A stretch of DNA of 64,000 nt from Tetrapyrgos nigripes (Eukaryota; Basidiomycota; Agaricomycetes; Agaricales; Campanellaceae). Both the position numbers and the translations under genes were made by a program. The stretch lies in the NCBI GenBank assembly GCA_013368315.1, contig JAACJM010000079.1, forward strand, positions 62,001-126,000, written 5' to 3'. Every line of letters starts with the position of its first letter. Position 1 is the first letter of the stretch. The notes below the pieces were generated by a model. The model was not told the origin of the DNA. It did not search any database and saw nothing but the letters and a program-made list of their open reading frames with translations. This document shows, one piece after another, positions 24,328 through 34,101 of the stretch.

Positions 24328-24924
24328 CTAATAACAATCAACATTGAAGTCGATACCACGGGAATTGCTGGACTTCTGCAAAAAAAGATGTCAGCGACCA
24401 CACAAGAAAAACGCTAACAATGTAAACTAACCCCTCCCTCATTCCTCGTGTAACAATTAGCGGAACCAGAATCCTCGCAGAAGCTGTTTTCGCCTTGATC
24501 AAAGTAGATGTTCGAATAGTCGTGGTCACCATAAGGTGCGCAAGACACGGCGATGGCGTAACCGTATGCGACTTGACATGTACCTGTGCACGAAATTGCG
24601 GGTAAATGAGATTTGCAGAAGCTGACAATAGCCACATAAGAGTAAGACTAACCAGTATATCCGTACTGGTCCCTGCCCGAGCAGGCAATGAGGGAACCTG
24701 CGTAACTGTCCTCGATGTACCCGTTGCCGGACATGAACACACAGTGGGATCCATCTCTGCCCGAGCAGCTGTGAAGCCATAGTCACAATGAGACTGGATA
24801 AAACTGTTCAGTTTCAAGACACGTACTCGATTCCACTCTTCTTCACAATATCTTCGACAGGAGAAGCGAGCGCAACCGTGACGACGGTGAGCAACGAGAG
24901 AGCAGTAGTAGTGGAGAACTTCAT
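24328..24924 (-). CDS. Small secreted cysteine-rich protein, unknown function
   Basis: The ATG at 24924 gives MKFSTTTALSLLTVVTVALA, a clear signal peptide. After splicing, the product reads ..KKSGIDCSGRDGSHC, VFMSGNGYIED, LIACSGRDQYGYTG, TCQVAYGYAIAVSCAPYG, NSFCEDSGSANC, YTRNEGGKSSNSRGIDFNV, DCY and stop at 24328. It is about 130 residues with nine Cys after the signal, spaced to allow disulfides. CSGRDG and CSGRDQ look like an internal repeat. GT..AG introns fit at each join. A TATA-like motif lies about 85 bp upstream. I do not recognise the family; size, export signal and Cys content resemble fungal small secreted proteins, so effector-like or surface roles are possible but unproven. Confidence 0.75.
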
Positions 24925-25004
24925 TTCGTGCGAGTGATGAACGAACTGGAGAGTTTGGCGGGATTTCGATTTGTTGTGCGATTCATGTAGGCTTTCAGGA
25001 GGGT

Positions 25005-25014
25005 CTTTATACAC
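25005..25014 (-). promoter_or_regulatory. Putative TATA box of the small secreted protein gene
   Basis: GTGTATAAAG on the minus strand lies about 80-90 nt before the ATG at 24924. Confidence 0.5.
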
Positions 25015-25022
25015 CTACGTAG

Positions 25023-25158
25023 TCATCATGATTTCCAAAGGATGCATCGCATGGAGTAACATCTAGGTACGAATGGTATTTGGCTGTGACTCCCGCTCAT
25101 CATAATTTCCAAAGATGAAGGAACATCCGAGTGCGAAACATTTGGCTGAGACCCCCGC
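25023..25158. repeat. Imperfect tandem repeat just upstream of the secreted-protein TATA box
   Basis: Units 25023-25096 and 25097-25158 abut. Both begin tcatcat(g/a)atttccaaag and end atttggctg(t/a)ga(c)..cccgc, with an indel in the middle. Doubling of an upstream activating region is one reading. The remainder of 24925-25601 shows nothing else. Confidence 0.65.
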
Positions 25159-25601
25159 CAGGGGCCGGGAGAATATCTTGCGTCACGTTTGTCGATAGCA
25201 CTGGTTTTGTCGTTTCATTGACCTTTTGATCGAGTTCCGATGAGGACCAGATGAGGAAAGGGGAGCGACATCCTCAGACTTCAACAATCAGAAACGAGCT
25301 TCATCGAATGGGCTGCTTACTACGACTGACGGTATCTAGCAACTCAGCTGCCTTGACCATGTTGACAGTTGAAGGCGATTCAGAAGGATGAGGAAAAGTA
25401 ATTTCCAGGTACGTAAGCACTAGTACAATTTGCAGCTCCGTACCCCAGATCCCGGAGGAGGCAAAAAAGGGCTAATCAGGCTGACCAGCCAAGCCTATTG
25501 AGTGCGAGTCTATTTTCAATCCAAAGGTTCTCGCTATGCCTATTATCATACATGGAAAAATATCTGCACACCAAGACCCAGTCTTTATCTCGGCAACTAG
25601 T

Positions 25602-28420
25602 CTATGCAATCTTCCATGCCCACGTTGGGCCTATAGGATGCAGAAAGAAAGAAGATCATCAGAAACTGCAATGGTGAAAGGCAGCAAAAACCTACCCAAC
25701 GGATCACCCTTCTCATGCATCGCACCCGTCCACATCCCAGCAATACCCAACGCCGATCCAATTCCTCCCAACTGTACCGCTTCCGTGACCCATTCTTCTC
25801 TACCCGGGTCATGATCACTTGTAACCTGCCCAGAAATATCAATCTACATATCCAGAAGAACATTGAACAACAATGTAATGGGGACAGGCAAGGACAGACT
25901 AGAACTCACCAAACTCCAACGAACGGCACCATCCCCGATCATCCTGACAGTACCACGGGCGACACGTATAACGTGTTGGCTTCCACTGTATTTGCCTGTT
26001 ATGTGGATGATGGGTAGGGTGTACACTAAAGGATTGTAGGGCTGCTGGGTCGTTGACGTGTTTCCCGGTACGGGTGTATCTGTGTCGTTGTCAACAAGGT
26101 CGTCTGCCTTCGCTTTGCCTTTGCCTTTCTCCTCGTTCTGAGAGGGTGATGTGTTGCTACTAGTAGCAGCTGGAAGTGCGGGAGGTGCCTGGACACGGGA
26201 GTATCCAATGACGGCAATATCCATTGGGAAGACGATACAAGTTTCTTGGATATCTTCCGCCGTGTTGGGACTTTGAGTTTGAGGCTTTGAGGCTCGCAGC
26301 TGATAAGAAACGAGAATGAGCAAGTGATGTACAGGAAATGCAGAGATTACGCACATTGAGGACTGTTTCAGGTCAAGGAAAGGCAAGTCAGCGAAAGAGT
26401 TCAGCCGGTATGACCATAGGCGACGTACAAAGCAAGTCCCTGTAATCCATCCAGCAAGCAGCCCTGATCCTGAACAACAATGTAATGGGGACAGGCAAGG
26501 ACAGACTAGAACTCACCATTTTCCTTGGGCGCCTGCCCAGTCCCAACCGTCATCACTCAACTGCAGCTCTGGATTCTTCGTCTTCGCCCACTTCCGTTCC
26601 GCTTCCAGATCTATGCCTATCTCTTCATACCACGTAGCTTTCTCGTCCTTATCTGCATTGGATGACTGGTCATCAGCACCTTTCTCGCCTCCACTCTCAT
26701 TCTCATCAACTAACCCCCAACCCCTTCTCCTCTCCTGCCCATTAACCCCATCCCAAAAACCCGGCGCAGACCCCATCCTCAATCCATCCAATCCTTCCAA
26801 CCCATTCAAATTATCCAACAACACCCTCAACGCATGTACTGCATCTTCATTTGTGAACCAAGGCCAGACCGGTTCTTCTGCATTCGTGTGAAATCGTTCT
26901 AAGAGATTGAGGTGAACGATCGTCCGTGCGGCAGAGAGGAAGACGTAGTCTGGTTGGAGGAGGTGAGGGTAGTCTGGGTACATGGGGTATGAAGATGTTT
27001 TCAGCGGATGTAAGAAGCCGGGTAGGGGAGTTTCGGAATGAGTGTGGATTGGAGAGGTTTGGGAATCTGTATCTGTGTCTGAGTTGAGAGAGGTGTACTC
27101 GTCGTCATCGGTGATATTGAGAGGATCAGCGTGTGCTTCGGCGTATGGGTCGGTGTCTTGGGATGTACTTCCACTACCAGAAGCAAGACTACTGCTAGTA
27201 CTTCTTAGAAGGGTGCCATGCTGAGAAGTATCTTCTTCGTCCCCCGCCTCTTCTAGAGTCTGACGAGCTATGGAACCCTCTAGCTCCTGGAAAAAAAGCC
27301 TGAAATCGTCCAGGATCTCCCGCACGAAATCGGTAGAATTTTCAGGACCAAAAACGTCCTCAAGATCCTCACCAGCCAGGAATTCCTCGATATCCAACGC
27401 AGGTAAGGGCCTGTTATGCCCAGGTCCTCGTTTTCCGTTCGAACAACTAGAAGTGTCCTCTGACTCCGTACGAAGGAGTAGGAACGGGCCCCAGCAACGG
27501 TCAGCGGAGAGGTAGGGTAGATGGTAGACCCTACGACGAGCAGCGGCCCTAGCTAAAGATCGTTGCTTTTCCACTGTGAGGGTTCCCTCAGTGTTCTCCA
27601 GGAGGTTCCTAAACTCCGATGCAGGGTGTAAAGAATGTAGCGAACTAGACTCGTCTGAGATGAATGGATCTAGAGCACGGAACCCAGTGTGGAAGACAAG
27701 CTTGTGAAAAGCTTTTCCTGCGTTCGAGTAGTCCCAATTGGGCTGTAGGATGAGCTGCTTGTAAAGAGATAGACGAGGTGCCTCGCCTTTGATAGGCGTC
27801 TCTTCGATGAGTTTGTGGACAAGTGTGGGTGGAAAGCCAGTGGAAAGACATTCTGTTATCCATGCTATGTTGAGAGAGATGGGAGATGACGTGTTCTTGG
27901 ACGAAACTGACTCAAGGAACTCTTTTAAAGAGACTTCCTCAGAAACAGAAGAGATTTGTATGCTTGCGGTGTCGATAGCGGAAATGACAGCGTCAAAACT
28001 GGATTGAAGGAAATCGGGCTGCTATTTCTTCAGTTTCTTTGGAAAACAATCCTCGTAAGTATCACTCACGTCAAAATGTGACCCGTTCTCCGCAAAAATC
28101 CCCTTCCTCAAAAGCCTCCAGGATTGTACTCGTTCCTGATACCGAGCTTTCCAATCAAACACAAACAAGTCAGAGTCCGTCTCCACTACTGTTCTCCCAA
28201 CGAGAGGAGTATGTAGACGGTCTGATAACGGCCTTGGGTCATCAAAAGTTGTCAGATAGATCTCTCGCCAGAGATGGTTGTCTGTAGTGTCATAGATAAT
28301 GTCTCTGAAATGGCTACAGGACTGAGCAAGAGAAGCAATTGATGATGGAGAGCCATATAACGCGCATATAATGAGGATTTCCTCGATGATTTCTTGAGGA
28401 AGGGTCAGAATGAGCGACAT
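25602..28420 (-). CDS. F-box protein
   Basis: The start at 28420 gives MSLILTLPQEIIEEILIICA followed by SLAQSCSHFRDIIYDTTDNH, an F-box. About 750 residues follow over seven exons: 28420-28070, 28018-26517, 26469-26429, 26362-26355, 26299-25910, 25843-25696 and 25630-25602. The joins restore KWIRAACWMDYRDLLFLN, LRASKPQTQ, GDGAVRWSLIDISGQV and a typical end MHEKGDPLGPTWAWKIA. F-box proteins are substrate receptors of SCF ubiquitin ligases; the target is unknown. The centre has an acidic, Ser/Thr-rich stretch. Exon 4 is an 8-nt microexon, needed to keep the frame. Introns 26470-26516 and 25844-25909 share an identical 48-nt sequence. Confidence 0.88.
25864..25911 (-). repeat. Duplicated intron sequence, copy 1 (with 26471-26518)
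   Basis: 48 nt are identical to 26471-26518. They include the whole 5' splice site (gtgagttct..) and most of the intron body. In this copy the intron runs on another 18-20 nt to a different acceptor (atatgtag). Confidence 0.9.
26471..26518 (-). repeat. Duplicated intron sequence, copy 2 (nearly a complete 47-nt intron)
   Basis: This is identical to 25864-25911. Here the intron ends right after the shared block (ttgttcag), so almost the full intron 26470-26516 equals the 5' part of the other intron of the same gene. Confidence 0.9.
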
Positions 28421-28557
28421 GCGAGGGAGGAGCCTATGTGTAATGCGGGACCGGAGTCCGAGGCCGCATACCAGTGACACGAGACTGGGCCGAGCGGCAA
28501 TTCGGCTAGATGTGCCGACATAGTCCACATACTTCCACATACGGTTCAAAAGCACGA

Positions 28558-29161
28558 TCGCGAAGTACCTGGACGTTTGGGTTGACCAGAGTATTCTGCG
28601 AGAGTATTTTCGAAGAAATTGGGGTACTAACCGCCAGCATAGGGTTTAATAATACTCAAAGAAGGCATAAAGGTTTTTTTTTTTCAAAACTATCCACATC
28701 ATCAATTATCGCTAGCATAAGTACTACGGGACACGAACAAAAACACAATAACAGTATGATAGCATAGTTACAAAGCAGAGTTACACAGCAGCGAAGAACA
28801 GAGCACAGTAAAAACAAAAGTTCCAACCAGTTGTCTACCTGAAACGAAGCTGGTTGGACACGGGAACACCCAGAGATTACGCCCCACTCGACGAAAATGA
28901 CTGGAGTTCGTATTCACGATCCCGTAATCGTCTAAGATGGATCATACGCTATACACGGCACGAAGACATTGGTGAGTGTCCATCATACGAGGAAGTAATA
29001 TACTGACCTGAATATCTGTATGCAAGGCTACACTCCGTTCATGACAACCGACCACCTTCTGAAAATGTTTTATGCATGTTTTCCAGTATCTTGGTGTCCA
29101 AAAGGATCCCCAGAAACAGTGCTTAAGGTTATATAGGTCTTTGTCGATTCTGTAAAAGAAT
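28558..29161. repeat. Repeat A: 3' flank of the 29.2-kb gene, duplicated at 30300-30896
   Basis: It starts gcgaagtacctggac and carries a poly-T tract (about 28675), the segment ctactcgaaatgaa / ctacctgaaacgaa, tgcaaggctacactccgttc, and ends ttagcccctattcacg. The copy at 30300-30896 has the same order at about 85% identity. No coding frame is conserved, so it is probably 3' untranslated or spacer DNA copied along with the adjacent gene. Confidence 0.8.
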
Positions 29162-29554
29162 TTAGCCCCTATTCACGGGTGCATAGCCACCGTTGTAACA
29201 GAAAGCGGTAATTGCAACATATGACGCGCCCGGGGACAGAAGATAGGTCAGTACCCACCGTAGCAATCTTTCCATAAGCTTGGTGGCATCTGGATGTCCC
29301 TGATAGACTTCCTTCAACTCCTTGAATAACTCCTCATTTTGCCGCACCAACTTCTCCAATGCACCAACAGTGAGGCAAGGATATTGTCGGCAGAAGACGA
29401 GCCAGGAGACACTGAAAACGACGATGAATGTCCCAAAGATGGTTGGATTTGAAGGGAAGAGGGGGAAAGACTCTTCAACTACAGTGTCAATAGTAGCAAT
29501 GTTAGCCAGAGTACCAGCTCCAATTTCTGGAGTAGAACCTGTCGACAGTCGCAT
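29162..29554 (-). CDS. Hypothetical small membrane protein (130 aa)
   Basis: The open frame from ATG 29554 to TAA 29162 has no need of introns. It reads ..VEESFPLFPSNPTIFG, a likely membrane span TFIVVFSVSWLVF, then YPCLTVGALEKLVRQNEELF and a charged helix KELKEVYQGH..KLMERL that could form a coiled coil. A GT..AG pair near the end may alternatively remove LTYLLSPGASY.... I do not recognise the family. It is real in the sense that a diverged paralogue (31575-31913) keeps the same peptide, so the frame was once under selection. Confidence 0.5.
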   Translation of the reverse strand: MRLSTGSTPEIGAGTLANIATIDTVVEESFPLFPSNPTIFGTFIVVFSVSWLVFCRQYPCLTVGALEKLVRQNEELFKELKEVYQGHPDATKLMERLLRWVLTYLLSPGASYVAITAFCYNGGYAPVNRG

Positions 29555-30299
29555 GGTCGGGAGGGAAAAGCTGGAGGAAGTGCTTGGAAATTTCCAAGCT
29601 TCCTCAGGATTCTTTGAAGTTCCTCAGGGTTCTTTGAAGTTCTTCGGGAAGCGTGGAAAGACATAGTCTTGTGGTAATGTCATAGCGTGGGCACTGGCGC
29701 TAAGTTATGACATAATCAACTATCGGCACGCAAATGACACTTGCATTTCATATCCAAATGGCTTCGTTTTTTCATATACACTCTAGGATATGTACAGGGA
29801 TACCGCCTGTAAATTATTATCATTAAATATTGAGTGGAAGTAGTACTTACGCGACGACAGAGATTGCCTGACGCGGAAGTGGCTGTGTACTCGCGGAAAT
29901 GGACTTCAGGCCTTTGTGCGAGTTCGACTTCATTTTGAGTCGTGATTTTTGGCAAGCAGGATTAGAAGGATTAATATTGATGAAATGTTAAATAAAAGTT
30001 ATAATATTTTGACTGGGTAGTACCGAAAATGTTGCAAAATCGGGTGTGGGAGTTTCTGGTGATTATGTCATAACTTCCTGCCAGCGCCCGCGCCTGTAGG
30101 TTAGCACCAGACTACTATATACACACGACAGTGAAGATATGTATATACGTTGTCTGGGTACTCGAGACTAGGAGAGACACCAAATGGGGAAGGCACTCCG
30201 ACTTGTCACCGCATAACCGAAAGGCTGTACATGTGGAGAAAGGAGCGCGCTTGTTTCTTCAAGGCCTTTTTGTCGCCTTTTTGTTGCCTTCCTTCACAA
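29555..30299. other. Spacer between the duplicated loci
   Basis: No convincing gene. A minus-strand frame at 29730-29940 reads through a GT..AG intron-like segment and ends KCKCHLRADS, but it has no supporting family and no clear ATG. The direct repeat ttctttgaagttcctcaggg at about 29612-29645 is local. Confidence 0.4.
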
Positions 30300-30896
30300 T
30301 AGCGAAGTACCTGGACAATTGAACCGACCAGAGTATTCTGTGAAAGTATTTTCGAAGCAATTAAGGTACTAACCGCAAGCATAGGGTTTAATACTCAAAG
30401 AAGGCATAGTTTTTTTTTTTTTCTTCAAAACTATCCACGGTATCAATTATCCATAGCATACTGAGGTACACAAACATAAACGCAGTAGCAGTATGATAGC
30501 AGAGTTACGAAGCAGTGAAGAAGAGAGCACAGTAAAAACAAAAGTCCCAACCAGTCGTCTACTCGAAATGAAGCCGGTTGGGCCCGGGAAAGCGAAAAGA
30601 TGTCTAGAGATTACACCCCACTCGACGAAAATGACTGTAGTTTATATTCGCGATCGCGTATTCGTCTAAGGTGTATCATACGCTTGTAAAGGACATCGGT
30701 AAGCTTTCTGAACTCGACTTTGAGAAGAAAAAAACTGACTTGAATATCCTTATGCAAGGCTACACTCCGTTCATGACAACCGACCACCTTCTGAAAATGT
30801 TTTATGCATGCTTTCCAGTATCTGGGTGTCCAAAAGGATCCCCAGAAACAGTGCTTGAGGTTATATAGGTCTTTGTCGATTCTGTAAAAACGATTT
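30300..30896. repeat. Repeat B: copy of 28558-29161
   Basis: See repeat A. After ttagcccctattcacg the homology to the 29.2-kb gene continues weakly to about 30995. It is then interrupted by about 600 bp of unrelated, internally repeated DNA. Confidence 0.8.
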
Positions 30897-31076
30897 AGCC
30901 CCTATTCACGTTTTGCACAGCAACGCTGTAACAACGTGTCAATGGTGTCATTTCCAAAAGCGGTAAAATAATATTTATAATGCGCCTGCGCGAACGTTTA
31001 GTCTCGTTGAACCAGACTGACGATACACAGATAGTCGTGTGTATGTAGCGAACGTCGTCAGTGAAGAAAATAAAAA

Positions 31077-31575
31077 CCAACGACATTCCATGCACTGAAA
31101 TACAACCCGACAACGTCAAATGAAACAAATACCCCACGCCGTCGCACTGGCCATCATGAAATCCGCTGAAGTATGGCCAACCATCCACAGTCATGGCCCT
31201 TGATGCAATATGCTGGCCTTATTATTCCATGGTATGGAACCTCTTGGCCATGGTATTCCATGCAGCATACTTGGATTATGCATGGAACTGTAAGGGCCAT
31301 GACTGTAGATGGTTGGCTAGCATGATCCATGCTTATAGCCAATGTTTTGGCGGATTCTGTGTCCCAAACAATCGGTAAAGGCAAATGTATCGCAAATCGA
31401 AAGTGAAGAGCTTAAACTCCCAATACGCCGACGTTCCATGCACTGAAATACAACCCGACGACGTCAAATGAAACAAATACCCAACGCCGTCGCAAGTGAA
31501 GAGCATAAACCCCAAACAATCGGTAAAGGCAAATGTATCGCAAATCGAAAGTGAAGAGCTTAAACCCCCAATACG
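31077..31575. repeat. Locally repeated insert with a 146-bp tandem period
   Basis: cccaaacaatcggtaaaggc..gaagagcttaaac occurs at about 31364 and again at about 31510. The unit acattccatgcactgaaa..aacaaatacc(c)cacgccgtcgca occurs at about 31083 and about 31433. The block separates the two parts of the decayed paralogue, so it arrived, or expanded, after the duplication. Confidence 0.7.
31176..31317. repeat. Hairpin-like element with 26-nt inverted ends
   Basis: The left arm gccaaccatccacagtcatg.. (31176-31201) is the reverse complement of the right arm (31292-31317) with one mismatch. The 90-nt centre contains further near-palindromes around ccatgg. It is MITE-like in form, but no target-site duplication is visible, so the class is undecided. 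Confidence 0.55.
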
Positions 31576-31913
31576 TCGAACGAGTTCGAAGAGAATAAAG
31601 GTAAATATCTTCACATCTGTATGCCCCTGACAGATCTCCTTCAAATCCTTGCAAATGCTTCTTCATTTTCCCGGACTGACTTCTCCAAAGTACCAACATT
31701 AAGGCAAGGGTAATTAGAGCGGACGACGAGCCACAAAGTACTCAGAACGACGATGACTGTCACATAGATGATTGGATGAGAAGAGAAGAGGGGGAAAGAT
31801 TCTTCAACTGCGGTGTCGATACTAAGAAATTTCGCCAGAGTATCAGCTCGAGTTTCTGGAGTAGGGCGAGGCATAATTGGAATTGGAAGGCAAAAGCTGG
31901 AGGCGCCGGCCAC
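31575..31913 (-). pseudogene. Frameshifted paralogue of the 29.2-kb membrane protein
   Basis: The frame from ATG 31913 keeps TAVEESFPLFSSHPII, IVVLSTLWLVV, YPCLNVGTLEKSVRENEE and then stops after FARI. A one-base insertion relative to the paralogue causes the stop; the next frame continues KDLKEICQGHTD. The homologous C-terminus is displaced by the inserted repeats. It may still make a roughly 90-residue truncated product. Confidence 0.6.
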
Positions 31914-32530
31914 ATAAAGTTTTAAATTGCAGCCATGTGTTAACAGCTATTGAGGCTGAGGAACAAATGACTTGGCAGTGCTGCTATAGAAAACCACAAG
32001 AACTAGAAACAAATAAAGAATAAATAGTGAACAAATAATGAGGTCCTTGAGCTCGCCCACGAGTCAAATCCATTGTAAAGCGGAGGATTTACGGGAGTTT
32101 GCGCCCCCGGTGTTATATTGACACTTAATGGACGAACCTTGGAGCTTACGCCTTCCTTATTCGGTGTCTGTCCGTTTGCCCCTATTCGCCTACTGGTGTG
32201 TCTCAATCTCTCAAGCTCTGCCATCTCTGCCATTTTTTTTACACTCTGTAATGATACGTTATAGCGACTCTAGATGTTTATACCGTTCGTTGATGATGCA
32301 CTCCTGATTATATCTCTAGTATTTCGCCATGCTTTTATCAAGCTGTTATACTTACCTGGTCCATCATGTCGCGTTCGTGCAAAATATACATGCACTACTA
32401 ATTTCAGCAACTGCACTGTTTTTCCTCCTTGTCTTTTAATACATCCTTCAGGTTCTATTGAACTAAGGTTCTTTAAATTTGAAGGAAGGCTCTCATGTAG
32501 ATCTCTGAAAATACATCTCGGACATCTTCC
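31914..32530. other. Intergenic region
   Basis: A minus-strand frame at 32003-32233 begins with a real ATG (MAEMAELERLRHTSRRIG) but has no recognised relatives and no clear splice continuation. Nothing else was seen. Confidence 0.4.
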
Positions 32531-33841
32531 TCACAAAGTCAAAAGTCTTTCATCTCTCCGTGTAGGCAATTCAACCCAGTCCCTTCTTACCATCGTCACT
32601 CTTGCAGCTTTCCTCGCCAGGCGGATACCCAACCCTCGTATCGTTCCTATCAAATTCCCAACCCGACTCATCTCTCCCCAACTAAACTTTGCGTAAATCC
32701 TATCAGGTCTCACCCGATGCTCTTCATCCACTAAAATCGAGGTGGCGTACGCGGAACAACATATTGAAGCGAGGGCAGTAGAAGCAGAGAGCATGAACAT
32801 GATGATCATTTGAAGTTTGGCTGCTTCTTGGACTGAAGAACCGCCGAGCATGGCTCCGGTCATCATTCCAGGGATGGAGATGATGCCTAGGACGCTAGAT
32901 AGTGAAAGGTAGCAGAGTGAGTTTATAAATTAAGCGTAAGATACTAATGGCATATCAAATAAGGAGAACTACAAACCTCATTTGATTGATCGTTGGTGTT
33001 AACGCCAGTCGTAAAGCTTCAGCTATCATCGGCCGACATGCCTCACTGCGAGAAGCGCCAAACGCAAGATACATCTCGATTTTGTCGCGGTTTTCTCTGA
33101 ACGGGGAGTGTTTAAGATCATAATGACAAGAAGATCACAAAGTAATGTGCCAGGTTTATAGAAAGCAAGCTTACTGGAACTCTCGCAATATATAATTGAG
33201 AGATAAGGTGACACCGCTAATGGTGCTGCCACAGAGCATGCCGACCACCGGGACTGCGCGCGGAGAAGTCGCATCATCATAAGACCGTGAGTTCGACGTA
33301 CGATACGTAATAGTAATACGGACGCACTGTACTGGACTGGATCCCAGAAGGGTTCTACAGACATGGAGTACTTTACACCAATTATTGAGATGGGGATGGT
33401 CGAGCCAAACATGCAGATGAAGACAGAAGGAAACTGGAAAGCTTTTGCTTAGAGAAATAGAGACAGAGATCGGAGGAGCACACACCATGTTAGAATATCG
33501 ATTCTTTGTTTTGTTCATGGCAGTCTCGAACGCAGCCATCAAGTTGAGGAGGACTACAAACCGAGTTTGAGATAGGTTTAGCACGGTAGACACAGAATAA
33601 TCAGCAGATAAATAAACGGACGTATAACGCCAGCTACTGCCCACGGATTCTTCATTTCGAGAACGCTCTGTAGAAGAGTTGCTACGATTCCAAGCTGGAC
33701 CATACATCGAGCGGCGGCAGTAAGGAGAGAGATCTCGACTCCAAGATGGAAGGCATTGGAAAGAAGAGCATTGAACAAAATGAAGATCAAGGCAATGAAG
33801 ACGCTTGGCCATCCAACAGCCCGGTTGTCAGCAGTGTACAT
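32531..33841 (-). CDS. UPF0014 / FetB-like membrane permease
   Basis: The start at 33841 gives MYTADNRAVGWPSVFIALIF. After about five exons the family hallmarks appear: ..NAFHLGVEISLLTAAARCMV, QLGIVATLLQSVLEMKNPW, PVVGMLCGSTISGVTLSLN, ENRDKIEMYLAFGASRSEA, LTPTINQMSVLGIISIPGMM and TGAMLGGSSVQEAAKLQMII. These match the UPF0014 family, whose E. coli member FetB is the permease of an iron exporter. About six or seven membrane spans are expected; a basic C-terminal tail (RLARKAARVTMVRR) is cytosolic by inference. In fungi the substrate and any ATPase partner are unknown, and none is encoded nearby. It is divergent with the gene at 34102, sharing about 260 bp of promoter. Confidence 0.85.
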
Positions 33842-34101
33842 GATGGTGTGGTGGAAAGAAAGAAAGAAAGAAAGAGAAGATCTGATGGAAGAAAGATTTG
33901 CGGATTTGCTGCGGGGCGATCCATCGCACCACGTGGCCGTGACTTGCACGTGGAAATCACGTCTCACGTTCTATATGAGGATGTCACGTCACGCACGTCT
34001 CTCTATCCCTTCTTTCATCTCGCCGGTCGAGTTACATCTCTATCCATTCTCGCTCTGGAAGTCTCACTTTCTACGACAACAAGTTCATTCTTTTCATCTC
34101 T

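Noticed and set aside
29716..29955. Small minus-strand gene ending KCKCHLRADS
   Set aside because: The apparent start is TTG, and only one weak intron and no homologue support it.
31176..31317. Typical TIR transposon with target duplication
   Set aside because: The inverted arms are clear, but flanks gaagtatg and tagcatga do not match, so no class was assigned.
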